A stretch of 64,000 bases of DNA from JBGPTK01 sp963797765 (GTDB lineage Bacteria; Acidobacteriota; Terriglobia; Acidiferrales; UBA7541): NCBI GenBank assembly GCA_963797765.1, contig CAWCQU010000003.1, forward strand, positions 1,860,001 through 1,924,000, in the 5' to 3' direction. The notes beneath the pieces were generated by a model, which had not been told where the DNA came from, made no database searches, and saw nothing but the letters and a program-made list of their open reading frames with translations. This document shows positions 9,449-18,502 of this stretch, piece after piece (positions within the stretch are counted from its first letter, which is position 1; each line of letters starts with the position of its first letter). The position numbers were made by a program, and so were the translations under genes.

Positions 9449-10908
9449 ATGATTGATGGACCAATCCCCGATGGGTTGACGTTTGACGACGTCCTGCTTC
9501 TGCCGGGAAGATCGTCCGTGATTCCAGCCGATGTGGATACGCGCACCTGCCTGACGCGCAAGATCCCTTTGAATATTCCCGTGGTGTCGGCGGCGATGGA
9601 TACAGTGACGGAATCGCGCCTGGCGATCGGCATGGCGCGGCAGGGCGGGCTTGGCTTCATACATCGCAACATGTCGGTGGAGCGGCAGGCGGAAGAAGTG
9701 GACAAAGTAAAACGCTCCGAGAGTGGCATGATCGTCGATCCGGTTACCATCTCACCGGAAATTACAGTGGCCGAGGCGCTGGAGATCATGTTGAAGTACA
9801 AAGTATCTGGTTTGCCCGTCACCCGCGGCACGCTGCTGGTCGGCATCCTGACCAATCGGGACCTGCGATTCGAGCGGAACCTCGCGCAGCCGGTCAGCGA
9901 GATCATGACGAAAAAAGATTTGGTCACCGTGCCGGTGGGAACCACTTTGGAACAAGCCGAAAAAATCCTGCAAAAGCACCGCATCGAGAAACTTCTGGTG
10001 GTCGACAACGAATATCATTTGAAGGGCCTGATTACCGTAAAGGACATCCAGAAAAAACTCGAATTCCCCGCGCAGCAAAAGATGATCACGGCCGGCTTCG
10101 CGTGGGCGGCGCCATCGGCGCCACCGGTGATTTCCTGGAACGCGCCGTGGAACTGGCGAACGCCAAAGTGGACGTACTCGCGATCGATACGGCCCACGGC
10201 CACTCGGAGCGCGTGATGGATGCCATACGCGCTGTAAAAAAGCGCCTACCGGAAATGCAATTGACCGCCGGCAATGTGGCCACCTTTGAAGGTGCGCGCG
10301 ACCTGATCGCTCTGGGAATCGACGGCCTGAAGGTTGGCGTAGGGCCGGGATCGATCTGCACCACCCGGGTGGTCACGGGCGCGGGGGTGCCGCAAATTAC
10401 CGCGGTGATGGAAGCGGCGCGGGCTGCAAAAGGAACGGGCGTGCCGGTGATCGCGGACGGGGGATCAAATTTTCCGGCGACATTTCGAAGGCGATTGCCG
10501 CGGGCGCCTCCACTGTGATGATCGGCGGCCTGCTGGCCGGCACCGAGGAATCGCCCGGAGAAACGATTCTTTACCAGGGCCGCACATTCAAATCATATCG
10601 CGGCATGGGTTCGATGGGGGCGATGGAAGCCGGCTCCGCGGACCGCTACGCGCAGGAAGGCGCGCTACGCGGCAAGACGGTGCCCGAAGGAATTGAAGGC
10701 CAAGTGCCCTACAAGGGGCTCGCTTGGTAGTCTGGTGGAACAACTCGTTGGCGGGCTGCGCAGCGGCATGGGTTACTGCGGCGTCGCCAGTATTCAGGAA
10801 CTACAGGAGAGATCGCGCTTCGTGCGCATCACCGCGGCGGGCCTGCGGGAAAGCCACGTTCACGACGTGATCATCACCAGGGAAGCCCCCAATTATCAGC
10901 GCGAATAA
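9449..10908 (+). CDS. guaB: IMP dehydrogenase, interrupted by three frameshifts
   Basis: Encodes inosine-5'-monophosphate dehydrogenase (IMP to XMP with NAD+, the committed step of GMP synthesis). Visible parts: N-terminal MIDGPIPDGLTFDDVLL, two CBS domains (about residues 90-205), the phosphate loop GVGPGSICTTRVVTGAGVPQ with the catalytic Cys, the flap 'SYRGMGSMGAM' and the end GGLRSGMGYCG. The ATG at 9449 has GGGAGG at 9439-9444; longer upstream starts lack this. The reading frame breaks three times: one base missing in a C run at 10066-10069, one missing in a G run at 10459-10463, and one extra base near 10716-10719. Each piece continues the family sequence exactly after the shift. Either the assembly has indel errors or the gene is a recent pseudogene. 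Confidence 0.85.
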
Positions 10909-10965
10909 TGAAATTCCCCGGGTCTAGCTCAATTCGCAATTTTACCGCTGGCCGGTGCCGCTAAG

Positions 10966-11457
10966 GTGCGCTGGCTGCGCCATGGCTGGCCTGTGCTGGT
11001 GTGGGCCGCGGCAATCTGGCTGTTTTCCACTGATTTGTTTTCCGAGGTGGGCACCGGCCGTTTTATTCTGCCGGTTCTGCGCTGGCTTCTTCCGCATGCC
11101 TCTCATCACACTCTCTTCGTAATCCATTTCCTGATTCGAAAGTGCGCCCACGTGACGGAATATTTTATTCTCAGCTTGCTGGTGCTGGAGGCCATTCGAG
11201 GCGGCCGCGGCGGCTGGAATCGGACGTGGGGAATCTGGGCGATTAGTATCGCTGCAATTTATGCCTCGACTGACGAAATTCACCAACTGTTCGTGCCCAG
11301 CCGAGGTGCCTCCGTAGTGGATGTAATGATCGATATTTCCGGCGCGACTCTGGCGCAGTTTTTCATGTCGTGGTGGACGTCCCGTCACGGCCGCCCAAAA
11401 GACGGCGAGCCCTTGGTGAAACCAATCAAGGATTCTGGCGCCAGTTCGCCTTCTTGA
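10966..11457 (+). CDS. VanZ-like membrane protein
   Basis: A 163-aa integral membrane protein with about four hydrophobic helices (WPVLVWAAAIWLFST, TLFVIHFLIRKCAHVTEYFIL, WGIWAISIAAIYASTDE and a last one near ISGATLAQFFM). The pattern 'RKCAHVTEYFIL...ASTDEIHQLFVPSRGASVVDVMID' is the hallmark of the VanZ-like family. Its members are linked to glycopeptide resistance or envelope stress in some bacteria, but the role here is unknown. The start is GTG 10966, with only a weak ribosome site. It lies 57 bases after guaB on the same strand. Confidence 0.8.
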   Translation: MRWLRHGWPVLVWAAAIWLFSTDLFSEVGTGRFILPVLRWLLPHASHHTLFVIHFLIRKCAHVTEYFILSLLVLEAIRGGRGGWNRTWGIWAISIAAIYASTDEIHQLFVPSRGASVVDVMIDISGATLAQFFMSWWTSRHGRPKDGEPLVKPIKDSGASSPS

Positions 11458-11538
11458 ATCCGCAAAACGATACCCAATCACCCGATTGATCAACCCGAAC
11501 CAGGACAAAGGCGGATTGGTGTTCATACCAAATGCAGA

Positions 11539-11566
11539 AAGCCCGCCGGGGAAATACGGCGGGCTT
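11539..11566 (-). terminator. Terminator of the rpsL-rplQ ribosomal gene run
   Basis: A GC-rich 10-bp stem (11539-11548 with 11557-11566) with an 8-nt loop; read on the minus strand it is followed by TTTCTGCATTT. It lies 27 bases past the rplQ stop. The same hairpin could also end the convergent VanZ-like gene. Confidence 0.7.
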
Positions 11567-11592
11567 CGCAAAGCGTCGATTTTCTCTTGGTG

Positions 11593-12027
11593 CTATTTTT
11601 CCGCGTTCACTGATTCTTCCGGAGCCTCCTGCGGTTTTTCTCTTTTCGCTTTCTTTTCCTTCTTTTTCAGCTCGGAACCCAGCAATTCCAAGATAGCGAG
11701 CTCCGCGCCATCGCCGATGCGCCATCCCACGTGAATGATCCGCGTGTAGCCGCCCTGGCGATCCGCAAAACGCGGAGCCAGATCGGCGAAAAGTTTTTTC
11801 GTGGCTCCGGGCGTCTGCAAAAATGCAGCTGCCTGCCGCCGCGCATGCAGCGTATCGCGTTTGCCCAGCGTGATCATCTGTTCCACCAGCCGCCGAGCTG
11901 CCTTTGCGCGCAGCAGGGTGGTTTTGATGCGTTCCTTCTCGATCACGTTGGTCACCAGGTTGCGCAAGGTTGCACGGCGATGCGCGGGCTGGCGTCCAAG
12001 CTTTACTCCTGAGATCAGGTGTCGCAT
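11593..12027 (-). CDS. rplQ: 50S ribosomal protein L17
   Basis: L17, 144 aa, a late-assembling protein of the large subunit near the exit tunnel. The conserved start MRHLISGVKLGRQPAHRRATLRNL and the 'GGYTRIIHVGWRIGDGAELAILELL' block are present. The C-terminus carries a Lys/Glu-rich tail (KKKEKKAKREK..) that is longer than in E. coli. It is the last gene of the alpha operon section, 18 bases after rpoA. Confidence 0.97.
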   Translation of the reverse strand: MRHLISGVKLGRQPAHRRATLRNLVTNVIEKERIKTTLLRAKAARRLVEQMITLGKRDTLHARRQAAAFLQTPGATKKLFADLAPRFADRQGGYTRIIHVGWRIGDGAELAILELLGSELKKKEKKAKREKPQEAPEESVNAEK

Positions 12028-12045
12028 GGTTGATTTCCCGCCGGC

Positions 12046-13074
12046 CTAGAGCGCCGTGGATTCCTCCGCGGGAGGCGGCGCCGTCTGGCTGGGCAGCGGC
12101 GGCCAGATAATGCGGCCGTGCTCGTCGAACTTCATTCCCAGGCTGAGGCCCATCTTCTGCAGTATTTCCTTAATTTCGTTCAGGGACTTGCGGCCGAAAT
12201 TTTTTGTCTTGAGCATTTCGGATTCAGTCTTCTGAACCAATTCACGAAGGCTCTGGATATTCGCGTTCTTCAAGCAATTGTAGGAACGCACGGAAAGTTC
12301 CAACTCTTCCACCGACCGGTCCAGATGTTCGAGGCGCGGATCGCTGTAATTCTCGATCACCTCTTCCGGCAGGTCCGGGGTCTCTTCGAAATTGATGAAG
12401 ATGCTCATGTGGTCCTTCACCAGCTTCGAGGCCAGTCCAATCGCGTCCTGCGGCGTGATCGCGCCGTTGGTCCAAACTTCCAGCGTGAGCTTTTCGTAGT
12501 CCGTCATCTGTCCCAGGCGCGCTGCTTCCACCGCGTAATTCACCTTGCGAACGGGCGAATGCACGGAATCGATGGGAATGTAGCCGATGGGCAGATCCTC
12601 ATCGAAGTTGCGGTCGGCGGCCACATACCCGCGGCCGTTCTTCACGCGCATTTCAAGCTGCAGTTTTCCGCCTTCGCTCACCGTTGCGATGTAAATGCTC
12701 TTATCGAGCACGGCGATATCGGCATCTTCCTCGATTTGCGCCGAGGTGACAACGCCCGGCACTTCCACGTTCACCGTAATCGTCTTGGCCTGGTCCGAAT
12801 TCAGCTTCAGCGGAACTTGTTTCAGGTTCAGGATGATATCGGTAGCGTCTTCCACCACGCCGGGAATCGGCGAAAATTCGTGCAGCACGCCTTCGATGCG
12901 CACGGCGGTGATCGCCGCGCCTTCGATCGAGCTGAGCAGCGAGCGGCGCAGCGCATTGCCCACCGTCGTTCCCCACCCGCGTTCAAATGGCTGAGCAGAA
13001 AACTTTCCAAATTTATCCGTCAGGCTCTCAAGTTCGGCTGCAAGACGCTTTGGCTTCTGGAATCCCTTCCACAT
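12046..13074 (-). CDS. rpoA: DNA-directed RNA polymerase subunit alpha
   Basis: RpoA, 342 aa, the assembly platform and UP-element/activator contact of RNA polymerase. The N-terminal domain shows FERGWGTTVGNALRRSLLSSIEGAA, and the C-terminal domain 'LELSVRSYNCLKNANI' and 'FGRKSLNEIKEIL' (helix-hairpin-helix). The start is taken as ATG 13074, ten bases from an AGGAGG box; the in-frame TTG at 13083 is only one base from that box and is too close. It sits between rpsD and rplQ as in most bacterial alpha operons. Confidence 0.97.
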   Translation of the reverse strand: MWKGFQKPKRLAAELESLTDKFGKFSAQPFERGWGTTVGNALRRSLLSSIEGAAITAVRIEGVLHEFSPIPGVVEDATDIILNLKQVPLKLNSDQAKTITVNVEVPGVVTSAQIEEDADIAVLDKSIYIATVSEGGKLQLEMRVKNGRGYVAADRNFDEDLPIGYIPIDSVHSPVRKVNYAVEAARLGQMTDYEKLTLEVWTNGAITPQDAIGLASKLVKDHMSIFINFEETPDLPEEVIENYSDPRLEHLDRSVEELELSVRSYNCLKNANIQSLRELVQKTESEMLKTKNFGRKSLNEIKEILQKMGLSLGMKFDEHGRIIWPPLPSQTAPPPAEESTAL

Positions 13075-13139
13075 ATTCGTCAATCCTCCTGGCCCGTTGA
13101 GGCGGACCTCACTCCAAACTCAAGACAGCAATGTCCGAT

Positions 13140-13772
13140 TTACTTCGAGTACAGTTCCACGATTAGCTGCTCGTTGAACGGAGGCGTCTGAACGTCCTCG
13201 CGCTTGGGCAGCGCCACGACGCGCGCCTTGAAGTGTTCGCGATCCACCTCCAGCCACGGCGCCTGGCCCTGGCTGCCGGCCAAATTGCGCGCCTCGAGCA
13301 CCATCGCGTTCTGGTGCATGTTTTCCTTTAACGTAATTTCTTCTCCCACGTTGATCAGGTAATTCGGAATGTTCACCTTCTTACCGTTGATGCGAACGTG
13401 GCCGTGGGAGACCAGTTGACGCGCCTGCGAACGGGAACTGGCCAGCCCGCCACGATACACGGCGTTGTCCAGGCGGCGCTCCAGCATCACCAACAGGTTT
13501 GAACCCGTGGGCCCCTTGGCGCGCGCGGCATTTTCAAAGTAGCGGCGGAATTGCTTCTCGAGCAGCCCGTAAGTGCGCTTCACCTTCTGCTTTTCACGCA
13601 ACTGAACGCCGTAACCCACCATCTTGGCGCGGCGGGCCTGGCCATGCTGCCCGGGGACAAAATTCCGCTTCTCGATGGCGCACTTTTCCGTAAAACACCG
13701 CAGGCCCTTCAGGAAAAGCTTCATGCTTTCCCTGCGGCACAGCCGGCAAACCCCTTCACGATGTCTTGCCAA
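13140..13772 (-). CDS. rpsD: 30S ribosomal protein S4
   Basis: S4, 210 aa, a primary 16S rRNA binder that nucleates 30S assembly. The N-terminus ARHREGVCRLCRRES...CFTEKC holds four Cys, so this is the zinc-binding form. The S4 RNA-binding domain follows (RLDNAVYRGGLASSRSQARQLVSHGHVRINGKKV-type block). The start is TTG at 13772: it matches the family N-terminus and is preceded by AAGGAGAAGGAG; the frame runs further upstream into rpsK, where no start is supported. Confidence 0.95.
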   Translation of the reverse strand: MARHREGVCRLCRRESMKLFLKGLRCFTEKCAIEKRNFVPGQHGQARRAKMVGYGVQLREKQKVKRTYGLLEKQFRRYFENAARAKGPTGSNLLVMLERRLDNAVYRGGLASSRSQARQLVSHGHVRINGKKVNIPNYLINVGEEITLKENMHQNAMVLEARNLAGSQGQAPWLEVDREHFKARVVALPKREDVQTPPFNEQLIVELYSK

Positions 13773-13813
13773 TTCTCCTTCTCCTTTTGCTTGCTTCTCG
13801 AAGCGAGTTCTTG

Positions 13814-14254
13814 TTAGACGCGGCGGCGCTTGGGCGGACGGCATCCGTTATGCGGAACCGGCGTCACGTCCTTGATCGAATGAATATGCAGCCCGGCCGA
13901 AGCGAGCGCGCGGATCGCCGATTCGCGTCCAGCGCCCGGCCCCTTCACGCGCACATCTATTGTCTTCAGCCCGTAGGTATCGCGCGCCACTCCGGCGGCG
14001 CTGGCGGCCGCCTGTTGCGCGGCATAGGGCGTGCCTTTGCGCGAGCCCTTGAATCCCACCGATCCAGCGGAAGACCAGCTCAACGCCTTCCCCGCCGGAT
14101 CGGTAAGCGTCACGATCGTATTGTTAAACGTGGCTTGCACGTGCGCCACGCCATGCGGCACCACGCGCTTCTCGCGCTTCTTCCGGAATTCTTTTTTTCG
14201 CTTCGTCGGCTTTGCTGCCGGCGCTGCGGCGGCGTCTTGCGGTTCCTTGGCCAA
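13814..14254 (-). CDS. rpsK: 30S ribosomal protein S11
   Basis: S11, 146 aa, part of the platform near the mRNA exit. The core reads VVPHGVAHVQATFNNTIVTLTD and ends in the typical GCRPPKRRRV. The first 30 or so residues are a Lys/Ala-rich extension absent from E. coli. The start is TTG 14254 (LAKEPQ), with AAGGAG about ten bases upstream. It lies between rpsM and rpsD. Confidence 0.96.
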   Translation of the reverse strand: MAKEPQDAAAAPAAKPTKRKKEFRKKREKRVVPHGVAHVQATFNNTIVTLTDPAGKALSWSSAGSVGFKGSRKGTPYAAQQAAASAAGVARDTYGLKTIDVRVKGPGAGRESAIRALASAGLHIHSIKDVTPVPHNGCRPPKRRRV

Positions 14255-14305
14255 GTGCGTTGTTCTCCTTTACGTTTGCTGCCCCGCGTCCCCTGCGCTT
14301 TTCCG

Positions 14306-14692
14306 TTACTTCTTTACCGCCACTTTCTTCTTGGCGGCCACCGCGCCCTTCCGCGGTCCCTTGCGCGTTCGCGCGTTGGTGTGGGTTCGCTGGCCATGCA
14401 CCGGAAGATTGCGGCGATGCCGCAGCCCGCGATAGCACTGAATATCAATCAAGCGCCGAATGTTCATCTGGACCTCCTTGCGGAGATCTCCTTCCACCCG
14501 GCCCTCGGCTTCAATCGACTGGCGGAGGCGATTCACTTCCTCCTCGGTCAGGTCCTTGATCTTCTTCGTTTCGTCCACGTTGGATTTGGCGCAAAGCTTC
14601 CGCGCGCGCTCCTGGCCAATTCCGTAAATCGCGGTCAGGCCAACCCAAAGGCGCTTGTTCGGCGGAAGATCCACACCTGCAATGCGAGCCAT
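14306..14692 (-). CDS. rpsM: 30S ribosomal protein S13
   Basis: S13, 128 aa, head of the small subunit, contacts the P-site tRNA and the B1 bridges. It starts MARIAGVDLPPNKRLWVGLTAIYGIG and contains the rRNA-binding 'RHRRNLPVHGQRTHTNARTRKGPRK'. The Lys-rich C-terminus is normal for the family. ATG start, 12 bases upstream of it is the rpmJ stop. Confidence 0.97.
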   Translation of the reverse strand: MARIAGVDLPPNKRLWVGLTAIYGIGQERARKLCAKSNVDETKKIKDLTEEEVNRLRQSIEAEGRVEGDLRKEVQMNIRRLIDIQCYRGLRHRRNLPVHGQRTHTNARTRKGPRKGAVAAKKKVAVKK

Positions 14693-14704
14693 TCGAAATC
14701 CTCC

Positions 14705-14818
14705 CTATCCCTGGCGCTGCTTGTGCTTTGGATTCGAGCAAATCACGCGAACTACCCCGCGCCGTTGAACCACTTTGCACTTCATGCAGATTTTTTTTAC
14801 GGATGCGCGAACTTTCAT
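14705..14818 (-). CDS. rpmJ: 50S ribosomal protein L36
   Basis: L36, 37 aa, translated by hand from the minus strand: MKVRASVKKICMKCKVV and then C-x4-H near the end (ICSNPKH), i.e. the zinc-binding C+ form with Cys-X2-Cys...Cys-X4-His. Length and position (between infA and rpsM) match the usual spc/alpha layout. Too short for routine length cut-offs but unmistakable. Confidence 0.95.
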   Translation of the reverse strand: MKVRASVKKICMKCKVVQRRGVVRVICSNPKHKQRQG

Positions 14819-14860
14819 TTCTGGGTTGCTCCCCGGCCGCCCAAACCACAGCGGCCCTTG

Positions 14861-15124
14861 CTACTTATACCGGTAAACGATCCGCCCGCGAGTCAGGTCA
14901 TAGGGTGATAATTCCACCGCCACGCGGTCGCCCGGCAGGATGCGAATAAAATTCTTCCGCATTTTTCCCGAAATATGCGCGAGCACCTTGTGCTTGTTCT
15001 CGAGCTCCACCCGGAACATCGCGTTCGGCAGCGGCTCGATCACCACGGCCATTACTTCGATAGCATCCTCTTTGGGATTGCCGTCGGTCGTCTTCTTTTT
15101 CTCTTGCTCTGGCCTTTTCTTCAT
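14861..15124 (-). CDS. infA: Translation initiation factor IF-1
   Basis: IF-1, 87 aa, blocks the A site during initiation. The OB fold is clear: ALPNAMFRVELENKHKVLAHISGKMRKNFIRILPGD and VELSPYDLTRGRIVYRYK. A charged N-terminal extension (MKKRPEQEKKKTTDG) replaces the usual short MAKED. ATG 15124 has GGGAG four to five bases upstream; the frame continues to a TTG at 15163 without a ribosome site. Located between map and rpmJ. Confidence 0.95.
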   Translation of the reverse strand: MKKRPEQEKKKTTDGNPKEDAIEVMAVVIEPLPNAMFRVELENKHKVLAHISGKMRKNFIRILPGDRVAVELSPYDLTRGRIVYRYK

Positions 15125-15166
15125 GAACTCCCAAGCTGCCAATTCAGCGAACTTTATTTCCAAAAA

Positions 15167-15940
15167 CTACCAGCAAGGTCCCGATGCATCCCGTGGCCGC
15201 GTCAGAATCCAGGGCCCTTCGGCGGTGATCGCGACGGTGTGCTCGAAATGCGCGGCGTCGCTTCCATCCGCGGTCACCGCCGTCCATTTATCGCCCAGCA
15301 CCTTTACTTCCGGCCCGCCGCTGGTCACCATCGGCTCGATCGCCAGCACCATACCCGCCTGCAAGCGCGGACCGTGACCCGGTGCGCCGTAATTTGGGAG
15401 CTGCAGGTCTTCGTGCATCTTCGTGCCGATGCTGTGGCCTACAAACTCGCGCACCACCGAAAACCCGTTCCGCTCCACCCAGCCCTGCACAGCGGCTGAA
15501 ATATCGCTTAGCCGGTTGCCCGGCCGGGCTTGTTCGATCGCCTGTTCCAGCGATTCCCGGGTTACCCGAAGCAACTTCTCGCGCTTGGGATCGATCTTGC
15601 CCACTGGAAACGTTACTGCCGCGTCGGCAAAGTAGCCATCCGATTCGACGCCGAAATCGATCGAAAGAATGTCTCCATCTTTCAAGGTCCGCTTGGGCGA
15701 CGGAATCCCGTGCACCACTTCATTGTTAATCGAGGCGCATACCGAAGCGGGATAGCCTCGATAGCCCTTAAATGCCGGCCGGACGCCTTCGTCCTTGCAG
15801 GTCCGCTCCGCCACCGCGTCCAATTCTTTGGTGGTCACTCCGGGCTTGGCCATTTCCCGCAGGTTGGTGAGGACGTTCCAAACCACCATCCCGCCCTTGT
15901 GCATCTTTTCCAGTTCCGTGGCCGATCGGCAGATAATCAT
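15167..15940 (-). CDS. map: Methionine aminopeptidase, type I
   Basis: MetAP, 257 aa, removes the initiator Met from new proteins. Metal ligands are visible in order: LSIDFGVESDGYFADAAVTF (two Asp), GHSIGTKMHEDLQLPNYG (His), MVLAIEPMVTSGG (Glu) and AAHFEHTVAI (Glu). There is no N-terminal zinc-finger extension. The ATG overlaps the adk stop by four bases (ATGA), so translation is probably coupled. Confidence 0.96.
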   Translation of the reverse strand: MIICRSATELEKMHKGGMVVWNVLTNLREMAKPGVTTKELDAVAERTCKDEGVRPAFKGYRGYPASVCASINNEVVHGIPSPKRTLKDGDILSIDFGVESDGYFADAAVTFPVGKIDPKREKLLRVTRESLEQAIEQARPGNRLSDISAAVQGWVERNGFSVVREFVGHSIGTKMHEDLQLPNYGAPGHGPRLQAGMVLAIEPMVTSGGPEVKVLGDKWTAVTADGSDAAHFEHTVAITAEGPWILTRPRDASGPCW

Positions 15941-16641
15941 TTTCCCAACGCCGCGTTGCCCAGAATATCAAGCACGGCACGCGTCACCAGATCCATGTCC
16001 GCCGAGGCATCAATCGTACGCAGCACGCCTCGTCCTGAATAATATTGCACCAGCGGCTTGGTTTGCCGGTCGTACGCCTCAATGCGGCCGCGAATCACCT
16101 CTGGCCGGTCGTCGGGACGTTGGATCAATTCGCCGCCATCGGTATCGCACTTTCCCGGTACCTTCGGCGGATGGTCGTACACATTGTAAATCTCGCCGCC
16201 GATCGTGCAGGTGCGGCGTCCCGTAAGCCTGCGGATCAAATCTTCGTAATCCACGGCGAAGTGAATCACCACGGGATCGCCCAAACCCCGATGCTGCAGA
16301 ATGACGTCCAGATCGCGGGCCTGAATTAAAGTTCGCGGAAACCCGTCGAACACGAAACCGTTCGCGCAATCCGGCTGCGCTACGCGATCATCCACCATTC
16401 CCAGCATCAACTCATCCGGCACCAGCGCGCCCCGGTCCATCAACGGCTTCGCTTGGCTTCCCAGTTCGGTCTGCCGGCTGATGTGGTCGCGCAGCATGTC
16501 GCCGGTGGATAAATGCGGCACGCCGCAAATCTGCGCCACTCGCTTTGCCTGTGTTCCCTTGCCTGCCCCCGGAGGCCCCAGAAAGATCACCGCGCGTCGC
16601 AGCAATCGCTCTCCAGCCGTCCGGTCGGTATTGCTAGCCAC
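15937..16641 (-). CDS. adk: Adenylate kinase
   Basis: AMP + ATP to 2 ADP, 234 aa. P-loop FLGPPGAGKGTQAK, AMP site HLSTGDMLRDHI, 'GFVFDGFPRTLIQA', and a long LID (RRTCTIGGEIYNVYDHPPKVPGKCDTDG) with only two Cys, so not the four-Cys zinc form. The N-terminal 15 residues before the P-loop strand are longer than usual; the GTG at 16641 is the upstream limit, since it already overlaps secY by 8 bases. Standard secY-adk-map order. Confidence 0.94.
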   Translation of the reverse strand: MASNTDRTAGERLLRRAVIFLGPPGAGKGTQAKRVAQICGVPHLSTGDMLRDHISRQTELGSQAKPLMDRGALVPDELMLGMVDDRVAQPDCANGFVFDGFPRTLIQARDLDVILQHRGLGDPVVIHFAVDYEDLIRRLTGRRTCTIGGEIYNVYDHPPKVPGKCDTDGGELIQRPDDRPEVIRGRIEAYDRQTKPLVQYYSGRGVLRTIDASADMDLVTRAVLDILGNAALGK

Positions 16642-18043
16642 GACGGCTTCGCACCTTTCCCTTCTTTACGAAACCATCGTAGTTGCGCATCACCAGTTGT
16701 GCCTCCACTTGCTGCACCGTATCCATGGCCACGCCCACCACGATCAACAACGAAGTGCCGCCGAAATAAAAAGTGACGCCCAGCCCTTCCAGCACGAACC
16801 GCCACATGTGCGCGTCAAACCAGGCACCGCCCAGCCACACCGGCAAGTGCTGCAAGTGAATCCCGGAAATCAGCCATTCGGGCAGCAAGCAGACAATCGC
16901 CAGGTACACGCCGCCCACAAACGTCAAGCGCGTCAAAATCCGGTTGATGTGTTCCGACGTGTTTCGTCCCGGACGGATGCCCGGAATGAAGCCGCCGTAC
17001 TTGCGCATGTTGTCGGCCAGCTCCGTGGGATTGAAAATAATTCCCACGTAAAAAAAGGCGAAGAAAAGAATCAATACCACGTACACCAGCGTGTAGAGCG
17101 GCTCGCCCCAGGAAAGCGCTTTTGCAAATTTTTCCATTCCCGGCGAACTCTTCTGGAAAAACAACGCCAGAGTCTGTGGAAACGTGAGCAAGGAGCTGGC
17201 GAAAATCGGCGGAATCACGCCGCCGGAATTCACGCGCAACGGCAGATAGGTCATCTGACCGCCCATCACTTTTCGTCCCATCACGCGTTTGGCGTATTGC
17301 ACGGGAATGCGCCGCTGGCCGCCTTCCACGTAAACGATGAACGCCACCACGGCCACCATTAATATCAGCAAGGCGATCACCGCCAGCGGAGTGAACGGAC
17401 CCCACTGGGCCGAACTCGTCTTGCCCCACAAGTCCGCCACCGCGCGCGGCAAACCCACCACGATTCCGGCAAAAATAATCAGCGACATTCCATTGCCGAT
17501 TCCGCGATCGCTGATCTGCTCTCCCAGCCACATGATGAACGCCGAACCCGTGGTCAGCGTCAAAATGGTCATCAGCAAGAACCGCACGCCGGGGTGATAC
17601 ACCAGCGCCTGGCCGCTCAGGTTCTGCCGCATCAGAGTCAAGCCAATCGTGAACGACTGGAAAATACTCAAAATAATCGTCAGGTAGCGCGTGTACTGAG
17701 TGATCTTGCGCCGGCCCAACTCGCCTTCTTTTTGCAGCCGCTCAAGGTATGGCCACACCACCACCATCAATTGCAAAATAATCGATGCCGTGATGTACGG
17801 CATGATTCCCAGCGCGAAAATCGTCAGCCGCCGGAAATTGCCGCCGCTGAACAAGTCGATGATACCGAGCACCGAACCCTGGCCCTGCTGGAACAATTGC
17901 TGCAGCAGTTCGGTATTGATTCCGGGCGTGGGAACAAACGCTCCCAATCGATACACCCCCAGCAACGCCAGCGTAAACAGGACACGCTTGCGCAGGTCCG
18001 GCGTGCGGAAGATATTTCGAAATGCTTCGATCAGCTTGCCCAT
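16634..18043 (-). CDS. secY: Preprotein translocase subunit SecY
   Basis: SecY, 469 aa, the channel of the Sec translocon with about ten transmembrane helices. Typical blocks: RKRVLFTLALLGVYRLGAFVPTPGI, 'GIMPYITASIILQL', 'NGMSLIIFAGIV', and the cytoplasmic loop GGVIPPIFASSLL. It overlaps rplO by one base (stop/start TAATG-type junction) and is followed by adk. Confidence 0.97.
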   Translation of the reverse strand: MGKLIEAFRNIFRTPDLRKRVLFTLALLGVYRLGAFVPTPGINTELLQQLFQQGQGSVLGIIDLFSGGNFRRLTIFALGIMPYITASIILQLMVVVWPYLERLQKEGELGRRKITQYTRYLTIILSIFQSFTIGLTLMRQNLSGQALVYHPGVRFLLMTILTLTTGSAFIMWLGEQISDRGIGNGMSLIIFAGIVVGLPRAVADLWGKTSSAQWGPFTPLAVIALLILMVAVVAFIVYVEGGQRRIPVQYAKRVMGRKVMGGQMTYLPLRVNSGGVIPPIFASSLLTFPQTLALFFQKSSPGMEKFAKALSWGEPLYTLVYVVLILFFAFFYVGIIFNPTELADNMRKYGGFIPGIRPGRNTSEHINRILTRLTFVGGVYLAIVCLLPEWLISGIHLQHLPVWLGGAWFDAHMWRFVLEGLGVTFYFGGTSLLIVVGVAMDTVQQVEAQLVMRNYDGFVKKGKVRSRRG

Positions 18044-18501
18044 TACAGGACTTCGACCTTCCCTCCGGCGCGCGTGATTTTCTCCGCCGCCGTGCGGCTG
18101 AAAGCGTGGGCGCGAACCGTCAACGCCACTTTCAAATCACCATCACCCAGAACTTTTAGCCCGTCTTTGCGCGGGCGTACAATACCCCGGCCCAGCAACG
18201 TTTCCGGCGAAACCGTTTCTCCCGCCGCGAACGCATTCAGCATTTCCACGTTCACGATGGCGAACGATTTCGAAAAGAGGTTGTGGAAGCCACGCTTCGG
18301 GATCCGGCGATGCAGCGGCATCTGGCCGCCCTCGAAACCCACCCGGCGCTGGTAGCCGCGGCGGGATTTCTGTCCCTTGTTGCCCTTGCCGGCCGTCTTG
18401 CCGAGCTTCGATCCCATGCCGCGGCCCACGCGGACTTTGCGATGCCGCGAACCGCGCGGCGGCGACAAGTTCGAAAGTGTAGGTGTCTTCTGGTCTGCCA
18501 T
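18043..18501 (-). CDS. rplO: 50S ribosomal protein L15
   Basis: L15, 152 aa. The Gly/Arg-rich N-terminus LSNLSPPRGSRHRKVRVGRGMGSKLGKTAGKGNKGQKSR-type segment (long unstructured extension into 23S rRNA) and the 'GFEGGQMPLHRRIPKRGF' motif identify it. Starts two bases after rpmD ends, directly before secY. Confidence 0.97.
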   Translation of the reverse strand: MADQKTPTLSNLSPPRGSRHRKVRVGRGMGSKLGKTAGKGNKGQKSRRGYQRRVGFEGGQMPLHRRIPKRGFHNLFSKSFAIVNVEMLNAFAAGETVSPETLLGRGIVRPRKDGLKVLGDGDLKVALTVRAHAFSRTAAEKITRAGGKVEVL

Positions 18502-18502
18502 C

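Noticed and set aside
12118..13191. 357-codon plus-strand frame opposite rpoA
   Set aside because: Antisense to rpoA; the sequence is His/Arg-rich with no domain.
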